This document shows positions 23,657 to 32,158 of a DNA stretch of 64,000 bases, in pieces. Within the stretch, counting starts at the first letter, position 1; each line of letters starts with the position of its first letter. The position numbers and the translations under genes are program-made. Under the pieces are notes generated by a model. It saw only the letters and a program-made list of their open reading frames with translations. It was not told the origin of the DNA and did no database searches. Source of the DNA: JACCTU01 sp963848525 (GTDB lineage: Bacteria; Actinomycetota; Thermoleophilia; Gaiellales; Gaiellaceae); NCBI GenBank assembly GCA_963848525.1, contig CAWKDZ010000001.1, forward strand, positions 310,001 through 374,000, given 5' to 3'.

Positions 23657-26482
23657 CTAGGCCAGGACGTCTCTGACGATCCGGTCCTGCTCGCGCAGGT
23701 GGGCGGTCGGGTAGCCCTCGCTCGGGCTCGCCCGCCACGGCCGGCCGACGAAGCGCACCGGCACCCCGGCCACGGCGGCCGCCTCCTCGAGCCGGTGCCG
23801 CAGCGCACGCCAGGCGCCCATGTTCTGCGGTTCCTCCTGGGCCCAGACGATCTCCTCGAGGCCCTCGTAGCCCCGCACGAGCTCGGCGGCGGCGTCGGCC
23901 GGGAATGGGTAGAGCTGCTCGATTCTCGCGACGGCCACGTGCTCGGCCTCAGACCGCGCCTCGTGGCCGACGATGTCGTAGTAGAGCTTGCCGGTGCAGA
24001 AGACGAGCCGGCGCGCCCCCGCGTGGTCGGTCTCGCCGTCGTCGATCACCGGCTGGAAGGCGCCCTCGCTCAGTTCCTCGAGCGTGCCGAGTGTGTGCCG
24101 CAGGCGCAGCAGGCCCTTCGGCGTCATCACGACGAGCGGGCGTGCCGACGGGTCGAGCGCCTGCCTCCGCAGCAGGTGGAAGTACTGGGCCGCGGTGGTG
24201 AGGTTGGCGATCCGGATGTTCTCCTGCGCGGCGAGCTGAAGGAACCGCTCGAGCCGCGCGCTCGAGTGCTCGGGCCCGTTCCCCTCGTATCCGTGCGGGA
24301 GCAGCAGCGTCAGCCGCGACGTCTGCCCCCACTTCGAGAGCCCCGCGACGATGAACTGGTCGATCGCGATCTGCGCGCCGTTGACGAAGTCGCCGAACTG
24401 CGCCTCCCAGAGCACGAGCGACTCGGGCGCGGCGACCGAGTAGCCGTACTCGAACCCGAGCGCGGCGTATTCCGAGAGCGGCGAGTTGAAGACCTCGAAC
24501 GAGGCCGCCGCGTCGCTGAGTCGCTGGATCGGCACGTGCACGGCGCCGTTCTCGGCGTCGTGGAGGACGATGTGGCGGTGTGCGAACGTGCCGCGCTCGG
24601 TGTCCTGACCCGTCAACCGGACCGGGATCCCTTCGACGAGCAGCGACGCGAGCGCGAGCGCTTCGGCGTGCCCCCAGTCGATTCCTCCCGACTCGAGCAC
24701 CTCCCCGCGCTTGAGCAGCTGCTTGACCAGCTTGGGGTGCACCGTGAAGTCGTCGGGAACGGTGAGCAGCTCGTTGTTGAGCGTGCGGAGGCGGTCGCCG
24801 GCAACCGCCGTGACGACGGTCGCGCCGCTGCCACGGGGGATCTTGCCGTCGGGCTCCCGCGCCGGCTTCGCGATCGCCTCGCGCAGCCGCTCGTGAGCTT
24901 CGCGCAGCTTGGCCTCCGCGCGCGAGACGATCGCCTCGACGTCCGCTTCGGTGACCACGCCCTCCTCGAGCAGCCGGCGCGCGTACTGCTCGCGCGCGGA
25001 CGGATGCTGGTCGATCTGCTGCGCCATCAGCGGCTGCGTGTATGCCGCCTCGTCCTGTTCCTGGTGCCCGTGCCGCCGGTAGCCGACGAGGTCGATCACG
25101 ACGTCGTGGCAGAAGCGGCGCCTGAACGCCATCGCAATCCGGACCGCCGCGAGCGCCGCTTCCGGATCGTCCGCGTTGACGTGGATGATCGGGACGTCGA
25201 AGCCCTTCGCGAGGTCGCTCGAGTGGCGCGTCGACCGCGCGTCGGTCGGGTCGGTCGTGAATCCGATCTGGTTGTTCGAGATCACGTGGAGGGTGCCGCC
25301 GGTGGCGTACCCACGTAGCGCGGAGAGGTTGAGGGTTTCCGCGACGACTCCCTGCGCGGGGAAGGCGGCGTCGCCGTGGATCAGCACCGGCATCGCGACG
25401 CTCGGGTCGGTCAGGCCGTGGCGGGTCGAGCGATCGGTCTGTTCGGCGCGGCTCATGCCCTCCACGACGGGGTCGACCGCTTCCAGATGGCTCGGGTTGG
25501 AAGCGAGGGTGACCTGGATCTCCCCAGCTCTCGTCGACCTTGTCGCATCCGCGCCGAGGTGGTACTTGACGTCGCCGGTGCCGCCCTCCGGGTCGAAGAC
25601 GACGGCGTCGATCGTGCGCTCACCCTCGAACTCGCGCAGCACGTACTCGTACGGCTTGCCGAGCGTGTGCACGATCACGCTCAACCGGCCGCGGTGCGCC
25701 ATGCCGAGCACGACGCGGTGCGAGCCGTTCTCGGCCGCGAGCTCGACCGCTTCGTCGAGCAGCGGGACGAGCGAGTCGAGACCTTCGACGGAGAACTGCT
25801 TCTGGCCGAGGAAGGCGCGCTGGAGGTAGCGCTCGAAGACGTCGACCTCGGTCATCCGCTCGAGCAGCGCTCGCTTCTCCTCTGCGGGCAGCGGCTGGCG
25901 GTAGGTGCCCGACTCGATCACGTGGCGGAGCCAGACGCGCTCCTCGTGGTCGGAGATGTGCTCGATCTCGTACGCCATCGTCCCGCAGTACGTCTCGCGC
26001 AGCGCCGGCAGCGCCTCGGCGAGCGTCTCGCCGGGGACGTGGACCCGGAGCAGCGACGCGGGGATCTGCGCCTGGAGCTCGGGCGTCAGCGGAGGCTCGA
26101 GACGCTCCGGCTCGAGCGCCGGATCGCCGACGGGCTCCGAACCGAGCGGATCGAGCCGCGCGGCGAGGTGGCCGTGTGTCCGGTGCGCTTTGACCAGCGC
26201 CATCGCGGCCGCGACACCGCCGATGAGCAGCGAGTCCGCCGTGAGCTCCGGCTTCGCCTCGGCCGACTCCGCCGCGACCGGCGACGCCGCAGCGCCGTTG
26301 CCGTCCTCGCGCAGCGTCTCGAGCAGCCGCAGGAGACCGGGGTGCGTGGCGACGAGCTCGCTGTCGCCGCTCTCGAACAGCCGCCGCCACTCCGACGGGA
26401 CGGCTTCCGGATTCTCCAGGTACTCGTCGAGGAGCGCGCGCGCGTAGCCGGCGTTGAGCCCGTCGACGTCGAAGGCGCTCAC
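23657..26482 (-). CDS. sucA: 2-oxoglutarate dehydrogenase E1 component
   Basis: A 941-residue thiamine-diphosphate enzyme decarboxylating 2-oxoglutarate in the TCA cycle. N-terminal FDVDGLNAGYARALLDEYLENP tail, GMAHRGRLSVIVHTLGKPY, the ThDP motif region GDAAFPAQGVVAETLN...ISNNQIGFTT, YRRHGHQEQDEAAYTQPLM and transketolase C-terminal half (KWGQTSRLTLLLPHGYEG, WAQEEPQNMGAW). Length matches classical SucA. It lacks the fused E2-like acyltransferase of mycobacterial Kgd, so a separate E2 is needed elsewhere. GTG start. Confidence 0.95.
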   Translation of the reverse strand: MSAFDVDGLNAGYARALLDEYLENPEAVPSEWRRLFESGDSELVATHPGLLRLLETLREDGNGAAASPVAAESAEAKPELTADSLLIGGVAAAMALVKAHRTHGHLAARLDPLGSEPVGDPALEPERLEPPLTPELQAQIPASLLRVHVPGETLAEALPALRETYCGTMAYEIEHISDHEERVWLRHVIESGTYRQPLPAEEKRALLERMTEVDVFERYLQRAFLGQKQFSVEGLDSLVPLLDEAVELAAENGSHRVVLGMAHRGRLSVIVHTLGKPYEYVLREFEGERTIDAVVFDPEGGTGDVKYHLGADATRSTRAGEIQVTLASNPSHLEAVDPVVEGMSRAEQTDRSTRHGLTDPSVAMPVLIHGDAAFPAQGVVAETLNLSALRGYATGGTLHVISNNQIGFTTDPTDARSTRHSSDLAKGFDVPIIHVNADDPEAALAAVRIAMAFRRRFCHDVVIDLVGYRRHGHQEQDEAAYTQPLMAQQIDQHPSAREQYARRLLEEGVVTEADVEAIVSRAEAKLREAHERLREAIAKPAREPDGKIPRGSGATVVTAVAGDRLRTLNNELLTVPDDFTVHPKLVKQLLKRGEVLESGGIDWGHAEALALASLLVEGIPVRLTGQDTERGTFAHRHIVLHDAENGAVHVPIQRLSDAAASFEVFNSPLSEYAALGFEYGYSVAAPESLVLWEAQFGDFVNGAQIAIDQFIVAGLSKWGQTSRLTLLLPHGYEGNGPEHSSARLERFLQLAAQENIRIANLTTAAQYFHLLRRQALDPSARPLVVMTPKGLLRLRHTLGTLEELSEGAFQPVIDDGETDHAGARRLVFCTGKLYYDIVGHEARSEAEHVAVARIEQLYPFPADAAAELVRGYEGLEEIVWAQEEPQNMGAWRALRHRLEEAAAVAGVPVRFVGRPWRASPSEGYPTAHLREQDRIVRDVLA

Positions 26483-26501
26483 ACTGGTTGTTGTAGCAGG
26501 C

Positions 26502-26996
26502 TCAGTACAGAGGACGGCTCGTGAGCACCGCGATCGTCATCCCGAGGACGAACGCGATCGTGGCGACGGCGACGGCGAGCGCGTGCAGGCGCCCCCAGCG
26601 ACCGCCGAGCCCGGTCGCGACGAGGCTAAGCAGCAGCGCGGCGACGGTGAGCGGAAGCGGGCGGACCGCGAGCCCCATCACCGCGACGAAGATGGCCGCG
26701 GCCGACATGTAGCCGGCCACCACCTCCGCGGGCCGGGCGCGCTCGTAGGGCGTGGCGCTCACCGGCGGAGCGCGGCGACGGAGCGGCGCGACCGTCGCTG
26801 CGGCGAGAGCGGACGGCGGGTCGCGCGCCACGGACAGGGCCCGGCGCTGGTCGACCTCGGGGCTCCGGACGAGGGCGGCGGGCTCGTACGGGTCCGGTGC
26901 CGCGCGGACCGCCCACCAGACGACGCCGATCAGGTATGCGATCGGGAGCTTGAGGATGACCATCATGAACAGCAGCTCCCAGGCGGCGTCGCTCAC
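26502..26996 (-). CDS. Small membrane protein
   Basis: 164 residues from GTG 26996. One N-terminal helix (LLFMMVILKLPIAYLIGVVWWAV), a ~60-residue polar, Pro/Arg-rich cytoplasmic loop, then three closely spaced helices (~92-162). The start WELLFMMVILKLPIAYLIGVVWWAV and the loop DPYEPAA recur, from memory, in actinobacterial unknowns. It sits 19 bp upstream of sucA in the same direction; possible co-transcription. Confidence 0.6.
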   Translation of the reverse strand: MSDAAWELLFMMVILKLPIAYLIGVVWWAVRAAPDPYEPAALVRSPEVDQRRALSVARDPPSALAAATVAPLRRRAPPVSATPYERARPAEVVAGYMSAAAIFVAVMGLAVRPLPLTVAALLLSLVATGLGGRWGRLHALAVAVATIAFVLGMTIAVLTSRPLY

Positions 26997-27037
26997 GACG
27001 CGGGCAGTTTACGCGACGTCTTGCGCCCTCGGACTCG

Positions 27038-27139
27038 CTATGGCCAGAAGACCGCAACGATCTGGATGGCGATGATCGCGAGAGAGACAGCGATGACCGC
27101 GAGGATGATGCGCTTCCACCCCCAACGCTCGCTTGTCAC
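27038..27139 (-). CDS. 33-residue transmembrane micro-protein
   Basis: GTG 27139 lies inside the stop of the upstream proline-rich gene (GTGA), and the frame ends at TAG 27038. TSERWGWKR precedes one hydrophobic helix (IILAVIAVSLAIIAIQIVAV) ending FWP. Coupling and composition argue for a real peptide; function unknown. Confidence 0.5.
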   Translation of the reverse strand: MTSERWGWKRIILAVIAVSLAIIAIQIVAVFWP

Positions 27140-28195
27140 CGTGCTACCGCCGAGTGCCCGTTGTTGTTGAAGCGGATCCCCATCCCGAGCTGTCGGCTGA
27201 AGGGGTAGTAGTTATTAGGCGGGACGAAGATCGTGCAGATGAACTCCGCGCGGGCCCTGATCACGAGGAAGGTGTCCCCGGCGCCGCCGGCCTCCCGCGC
27301 CTGAGTAGGGCCACCACTGGTGTGACACCCGGGGTCGATCTCAGTCCACACGTCGAAGGACCAGCTCGTGAACCTGCTGGACTTGATGCACCAGGTTCCC
27401 CTGAGGTGAAGCGATCGCCGGAAGGGAGGAAGGCCGCCGGACTTCCGCCAGTGCGCCCAGTAGCACACGAGGCTGCTCAATCCATACGGCGCGATCCGGC
27501 CTGAGTCCAGCAATTCCTCCGGTCCTTCGTAGGTCAGCTCCGGCGGCGCAGGCGGAGGCGACGGAGGCCCGGGCGGCGGCGGCGGCGGTGGAGGCGGCGG
27601 CGGCGCTGCTGCGTTCGTCTCGTCCGTATCGCTCGGACTCGTGCAGCCGAAGTCGGCCGGGTAGTCGATCTTCCCGTCCCCGTCGTTGTCGATCCCGTCC
27701 GAGCATGCCGGAGGCGGCGGTGGTGGAGGCGGCGGAGGTGGAGGAGGCGGAGGCGGTGACGGCTGCGGACTCGCCACAACGTCCACATACGCCGTGCCCG
27801 TCCCGCCATACGGCGTCGCCGGACAGTGGATCGTGAACTCGTACCGCTTGACCGTGCTCAGCGGGCCGACGTTCTCGGCGCCGCTGGCGTTCCCACCCGC
27901 GTTGAGACCGAAGCTGCCGCCCCAGTCGGCGTACTTGTGGCACTGGCCGCCGGGCGGAGCGCCGCTGACCGACCAGCTGATCGTCGAGTACCCGCCAGCC
28001 GTCACGTTCGCTGGGCTCGCCGATACCGACACCTGCGGGTAGTAACAGGCCTCCTCAGGCCCGAGCCGTGGGGGCAGAGATCGGACAGATGGTCGGCTCA
28101 TCCATGGCGGCCGCACCTCCCGCGGTGCCCCCGAGGGTGGCGGCTGCGAGCGCTGCGACGAGGGCGGCGAAGACGGTTCTGGCGCGGTCTGGCAC
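27136..28195 (-). CDS. Proline-rich secreted protein with Ca-binding-like repeat (one frameshift)
   Basis: A signal peptide begins at GTG 28195 (PDRARTVFAALVAALAAATL, GGTAGGAAA) and runs into MDEPTICPISAPTARA. Continuation needs a one-base shift near 28048-28075, after which the frame reads ACYYPQVSVSASPANVTAGG to the stop at 27136. The mature protein has a beta domain (~30-120), a polyproline run of about 16, an aspartate-rich DGIDNDGDGKIDYPADFGC thrombospondin-3-like motif, a second polyproline run, and a C-terminal ~130-residue Cys-containing beta-rich domain. Probably extracellular. The shift is likely a sequence error, since length 3n+1 fits one extra base. Confidence 0.6.
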
Positions 28196-28379
28196 GGCGT
28201 TTCTCCTCTGGTCGGCGACGCTTTCGACCGTAGCCACCGACTTCGAACAGGTGTGAAACGCCTCCGTGCCGAATCCGAAACACTTCGTCCACCGTTGTAC
28301 GGGACGAGGGCGGCCTCGTCTATTGGCCTATTCGGACATGTGCGGTTAGCCCGGCGGACCAGGAGGGAACAGGCGACCC

Positions 28380-29421
28380 ATGAGCACGGACCAGATCGAA
28401 GCGCTGATCGCGCGCGGCGAGGAGCAGGGGTGCCTGAACATCTCCGCGGTTTCGGAGTTCGCGCAGGAGCACGAGCTCTCCGAGGAGGACGTCGAGGCGC
28501 TCGAGGCCGAGCTCGACGAGCGCGGGATCGAGCTTCTGGACGACTGCGCGCGCGCCGAGGCCGAAGACGCCGTCTACGTCAACGGCGACCTCGCCGGCGC
28601 GACGACCGACGCGCTCCAGCTCTTCCTCAACGAGGCGGGCCGTTACCCGCTCCTCACCGCGGAGCAGGAGGTCGAGCTCGCGAAGCGCATCGAGCGCGGC
28701 GACAAGGAGGCGAAGGACCTGATGGTCAACTCGAACCTGCGCCTCGTCGTCTCGATCGCGAAGAAGTACCAGGGCCATGGCCTCTCGCTGCTCGACCTGA
28801 TCCAGGAGGGGATCATCGGCCTGATCCGCGCCGTCGAGAAGTTCGACTGGCGCCGCGGCTTCAAGTTCTCCACCTACGCGACCTGGTGGATCCGCCAGGC
28901 CGTGCAGCGCGGGGTCGCGAACAAGTCCCGCACGATCCGCATCCCGGTGCACATCGTCGAGCGCGAGACGAAGATGTCGCGCGCCGAGCGGGAGCTGACC
29001 GCGAAGCTCGGCCGGCCGCCGACCGAGGCGGAGGTCGCGAAGCAGGCGAAGCTGCCGCTGAAGCAGGTGCGCGAGGTGCGGCAGGCGGCCCGGGCGGTGA
29101 CGAGCCTCGACAAGCCGGTCGGGAACGAAGGCGACGCGGCCCTCGGCGACTTGTTCGGGGACGAGCGCGCGGAGTTCGAGGAGGAGGTGCACGTCAGCCT
29201 CGCCGAGCAGGCGCTCCACACCGCGATCGCCGGCTCTGCCCGAGCGCGACCAGGAGGTGCTCACGCTCCGCTACGGCCTCGGGGGCGACGAGCCGAAGTC
29301 GCTCGAGACGATCGGGCAGCACCTCGGGCTGACGCGCGAGCGAGTGCGGCAGATCGAGGCGCAGGCGCTCGAACGGCTCGCGGTCAACCGCGAGCTCGAG
29401 GCGCTGCGGGAGGCGGCCTAG
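28380..29421 (+). CDS. rpoD: Primary-type RNA polymerase sigma-70 factor (one frameshift)
   Basis: Region 1.1-like acidic N-terminus (DQIEALIARGEEQGCLNISA), region 1.2 DALQLFLNEAGRYPLLTAEQ, region 2 with NLRLVVSIAKKY and KFDWRRGFKFSTYATWWIRQ, region 3 RIPVHIVERETKMSRAEREL. At ~29231-29240 an extra base shifts the frame; downstream the next frame gives LPERDQEVLTLRYGLGGDEP and region 4.2 LETIGQHLGLTRERVRQIEAQ to TAG 29421. All conserved residues survive across the break, so a one-base sequencing insertion is likely in an essential gene. About 347 residues when repaired. Confidence 0.85.
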
Positions 29422-29954
29422 AACAAGGCCGCTTCCGGGGAAGCGGCCGCTGAGGTGGAGCCGACGGGGCTCGAACCCGTGACCTTCTGGCTGCCAGCCA
29501 GACGCTCTCCCAGCTGAGCTACGGCCCCAAGCCGCCTCAGTGTAGCGCCGAAATCGAAGTCCTCTGCCCAGCGCACGCGCCTTGCCTGGTTGTTTCTCGT
29601 CGGCCCGAGCCGCAACGGGAGACTCGCGCAGGGAGGCACGTCATCGAACGGGATCAGGTAGCACCGCCGCGCGTCAGGCGAGTAGACGGCGAACGCATCG
29701 ACATCGTCTCGGCCGTAGAACTGGCGCAGAAACCCGTCGGCGTTCCGCCGGTCTCGATAGCACTTGACGTGGATGACGTCCCCCACCTTGCGGACGCCCA
29801 CTTGCACTGAACGCGAACGAGCCCAGGACGGAGATCGAAGACGAGGTCGTAGCGCTCGTCGCCAAGCGGACGCAGCACGCCGACGCCGACTTCGAGTGCC
29901 GCGGCTGCGACCATCGCCTCCGCGATCGGCGCCTTTCTGATCCGTAGTCAGCAC
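29418..29954 (-). CDS. PD-(D/E)XK (I-Ssp6803I-like) endonuclease reading into tRNA-Ala; two frameshifts
   Basis: Reconstructed from GTG 29954: MLTTDQKGA, then after a +1 shift (~29926-29932) IAEAMVAAAALEVGVGVLRP, ERYDLVFDLRPGLVRVQCKW (D...QxK nuclease core), then after a -1 shift (~29793-29800) GDVIHVKCYRDRRNADGF, DAFAVYSPDARRCYLIPF and LPLRLGPTRNNQARRVRWAE. The two shifts cancel. The frame has no stop before the tRNA and translates it (GAVAQLGERLAGSQKVTGSS), ending at 29418. The family is related to group I intron homing endonucleases found in tRNA genes. The true C-terminus is uncertain. Frameshifts may be sequencing errors or decay. Confidence 0.55.
   Translation of the reverse strand: MLTTDQKGADRGGDGRSRGTRSRRRRAASAWRRALRPRLRSPSWARSRSVQVGVRKVGDVIHVKCYRDRRNADGFLRQFYGRDDVDAFAVYSPDARRCYLIPFDDVPPCASLPLRLGPTRNNQARRVRWAEDFDFGATLRRLGAVAQLGERLAGSQKVTGSSPVGSTSAAASPEAALF
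29428..29449 (+). terminator. rpoD terminator hairpin
   Basis: GGCCGCTT pairs with AAGCGGCC around CCGGGG, seven bases after the rpoD stop. It is immediately followed by the 3' end of the opposite-strand tRNA-Ala gene. Confidence 0.65.
29456..29528 (-). tRNA. tRNA-Ala (anticodon GGC)
   Basis: 73 nt on the minus strand: acceptor GGGGCCG/CGGCTCC, D-arm GCTCAGCTGGGAGAGC, anticodon stem TCTGG/CCAGA with loop CTGGCAG (anticodon GGC), T-arm ACGGGTTCGAGCCCCGT, discriminator A, no encoded CCA. The upstream nuclease reading frame runs through it. Confidence 0.95.
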
Positions 29955-29995
29955 GAACCCACGGTAGCCGCCGCACCGGACGGATCGTTGTCAGC

Positions 29996-30353
29996 TCAGG
30001 CGACTACAGCAGACACGTCCACAGACGGCACGTCCCCCCACAGCTCCTCGAGCTTGTAGTAGGCGCGAGCGTCCGGTGTGAAGACGTGCAGCACGACGTC
30101 GATGTAGTCCGCGACGATCCAGTTGCCCTCGCGCGTGCCGTCGGCCGAGTGCGGGATGACGCCGTCCTCCTTCTTCAGGCGCTCGCGGACCTCGTCGTAG
30201 ATCGCGGCCGTCTGCCGCGGGTTCTGACCGCCGGCAGATGACGAAGAAGTCGGTGTACGTGCACACCGGCCGCATGTCGAGGATGACGACGTCCCGGGCC
30301 AGCTTGTCCTGCGCGATGCTGGCGATGCGGCGAGCTTGCTCGAGCGGGGTCAG
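29996..30353 (-). CDS. rsfS: Ribosomal silencing factor RsfS (one frameshift)
   Basis: The N-terminal part LTPLEQARRIASIAQDKLAR then VVILDMRPVCTYTDFFVIC shifts by one base near 30226-30236 into GQNPRQTAAIYDEVRERLKK, EDGVIPHSADGTREGNWIVA, DYIDVVLHVFTPDARAYYKL and EELWGDVPSVDVSAVVA. Together this is a complete ~118-residue RsfS, which binds uL14 and blocks subunit joining in starvation. The only in-frame start near the family N-terminus is CTG 30353; no ATG, GTG or TTG fits. It follows nadD as in many bacteria. The break is probably a sequence error. Confidence 0.8.
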
Positions 30354-30380
30354 TCGGTCAGGTCTCCACGTCGGTCGGCG

Positions 30381-30942
30381 TCAGTGTACCGCGGCACTCC
30401 GATAGAGCCTTCGCCGGGCGATCTCCTCGGCGACCGCCGCCGGAACGAGGCCGTCGAGCGGCTCGCCGCGACGCGCCCGCTCGCGCAGGTCGCTCGACGC
30501 GATCGGGGGCGAGTCGATCTCGAAGAACACCACGCGCCCCGCGTGCCCGGGGCGAAGCGGCGGACGCTCGACGCCCGCCCGGGTCGCGACACCGAGCCGA
30601 ACGCGCTCCAGGATCGCCTCGGGCTCCTTCCACGTGTGGAAGTCGCGGTACTGGTCCGCACCGATGAGGAAGATCGCTTCGCCGTCGGGAGGCTCGGCGC
30701 GCAGGCGGTCGATCGTGTACCGGTACGGGTCGGCCTGCACCTCGGCGCGGTCGAGCTCGGCGAAGGCGAGCCGCGCGAGCGCGACCCGGACTTCGACAGG
30801 GCACTCGACGCGCTTGTGTGCGGGATCCCCGCTGACGAGCACGTCGAGCCGCTCGAGCCCGAACTCCTCCAGCGCCGCGCCGCGCGAGCTCGAGGTGGCC
30901 CAGGTGCGGTGGGTTGAACGCACCGCCGAACAGGCCGATCAC
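30381..30942 (-). CDS. nadD: Nicotinate-nucleotide adenylyltransferase (one frameshift)
   Basis: GTG 30942 overlaps the obg stop (GTGA) and gives IGLFGGAFNPPHLGHLELAR, the nucleotidyltransferase (T/H)xGH signature. A shift near 30872-30888 moves to ALEEFGLERLDVLVSGDPAH, then FLIGADQYRDFHTWKEPEAI and IASSDLRERARRGEP (the ISSTxxR-type ATP motif). Length 3n+1 indicates one extra base. The enzyme makes deamido-NAD from NaMN and ATP. Obg-nadD-rsfS order is conserved across bacteria, which supports all three calls. Confidence 0.85.
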
Positions 30943-32132
30943 TCGAACACCAGCGTCTCGTCGCCGACCTCGACCTCGCTCCCCCGGCGCGCGCCGGCGG
31001 CGCGCAGCGCGGCCTCGAGCTCCGCGCCGGCGGGCGGCGTTCCGGTGACGCGAAAGCCGCGGTCGGTGCGGAAGATGCGGTACGTCCGCGCCGAGGGTCT
31101 CGGCCGGTAGACGAGGAACTCGGCCAGCTCCTCCGCTCCCTCCTCGACCGGAGCCGGCGGGGCTTCGGGCGGACACAGCTCGAACAGCGCGCGCTTGAGC
31201 TCGTCGATGCCCTCGCCGGTCGCGCACGAGACCCGGAAGACGCGGCGCACACGCGCGTCGTCGAGGTCGAAGGAGGGTGGCTCGAGCAGCAGGTCGATCT
31301 TGTTCAAGACGACCGCCTGCGGCCGCTCGGCGAGACCGGCGCCGTACTGCTCGAGCTCGTGGTCGATCGTCCGGAACGCGGCCTCGGGATCGTCCGACGC
31401 GTCGATCACGTGCAGCAGCAGCCGCGCGCGCTCGAGGTGCGCGAGGAACTCGTGGCCGAGCCCGACGCCTTCGCTCGCTCCCTCGATCAGGCCCGGCACG
31501 TCGGCGACGGTCAGCTGCCGCCCGTCCGGCGAGTCGACGGTGCCGAGCACCGGCGCGACCGTCGTGAACGGGTAGTCGGCCACCTTCGGCGTCGCGTTCG
31601 AGATCCGGCGCAGCAGCGACGACTTGCCCGCGTTCGGCAGACCGACGAGCGCGGCGTCTGCGAGCAGCTTCAGGCGCAGCTCGATCGTGGCCTCCTCGCC
31701 CGGGAGCCCTGTCTCTGCGAAGCGCGGCGTCTGGCGCGTCGGCGAGGCGAAGCGGCGGTTGCCGCGACCGCCCGTGCCGCCCCGCGCCGCCAGGACGCGT
31801 GCGTGCGGCCGGGCGAGGTCGGCGATCAGCTGCCCGTCCTCGTCGAAGACCTGCGTGCCGACGGGAACGTCGAGCTCGATGTCCTCGCCGCGGGCGCCGT
31901 GGCGGTTCGAGCCGCCGCCGTTGCCGCCACGCGCGGCGCGGACGCGCTGGTTCGGCCGGAACCTGGAGAGATCGCGCAGGTCGGGGTCGGCAAGCAGCAC
32001 GACGTCGCCGCCGTCTCCGCCGTCGCCGCCGTCCGGGCCGCCCTTCGGCACGAACTTCTCGCGCCGGAACGAGAGCGCGCCGTCGCCGCCGCGGCCGGCC
32101 TGGACGTGGATGCGTGCGCGGTCGTGGAACAT
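30939..32132 (-). CDS. obg: Obg/CgtA ribosome-assembly GTPase
   Basis: 397 residues. The glycine-rich Obg fold occupies ~1-157 (AGRGGDGALSFRREKFVPKG, GGDGGDGGDVVL), the GTPase domain ~158-330 has G1 LVGLPNAGKSSLL, switch TTVAPVLG, G3 DVPGLIEGASEG and G4 NKIDLL, and a C-terminal OCT domain (~345-397: FLVYRPRPSARTYRIFRTD...FRVTG) matches the Bacillus/actinobacterial form. Essential 50S assembly and stress factor. ATG start. Confidence 0.95.
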   Translation of the reverse strand: MFHDRARIHVQAGRGGDGALSFRREKFVPKGGPDGGDGGDGGDVVLLADPDLRDLSRFRPNQRVRAARGGNGGGSNRHGARGEDIELDVPVGTQVFDEDGQLIADLARPHARVLAARGGTGGRGNRRFASPTRQTPRFAETGLPGEEATIELRLKLLADAALVGLPNAGKSSLLRRISNATPKVADYPFTTVAPVLGTVDSPDGRQLTVADVPGLIEGASEGVGLGHEFLAHLERARLLLHVIDASDDPEAAFRTIDHELEQYGAGLAERPQAVVLNKIDLLLEPPSFDLDDARVRRVFRVSCATGEGIDELKRALFELCPPEAPPAPVEEGAEELAEFLVYRPRPSARTYRIFRTDRGFRVTGTPPAGAELEAALRAAGARRGSEVEVGDETLVFE

Positions 32133-32158
32133 CGCGAGCAGCGTAGTAGCCTCGGCAC

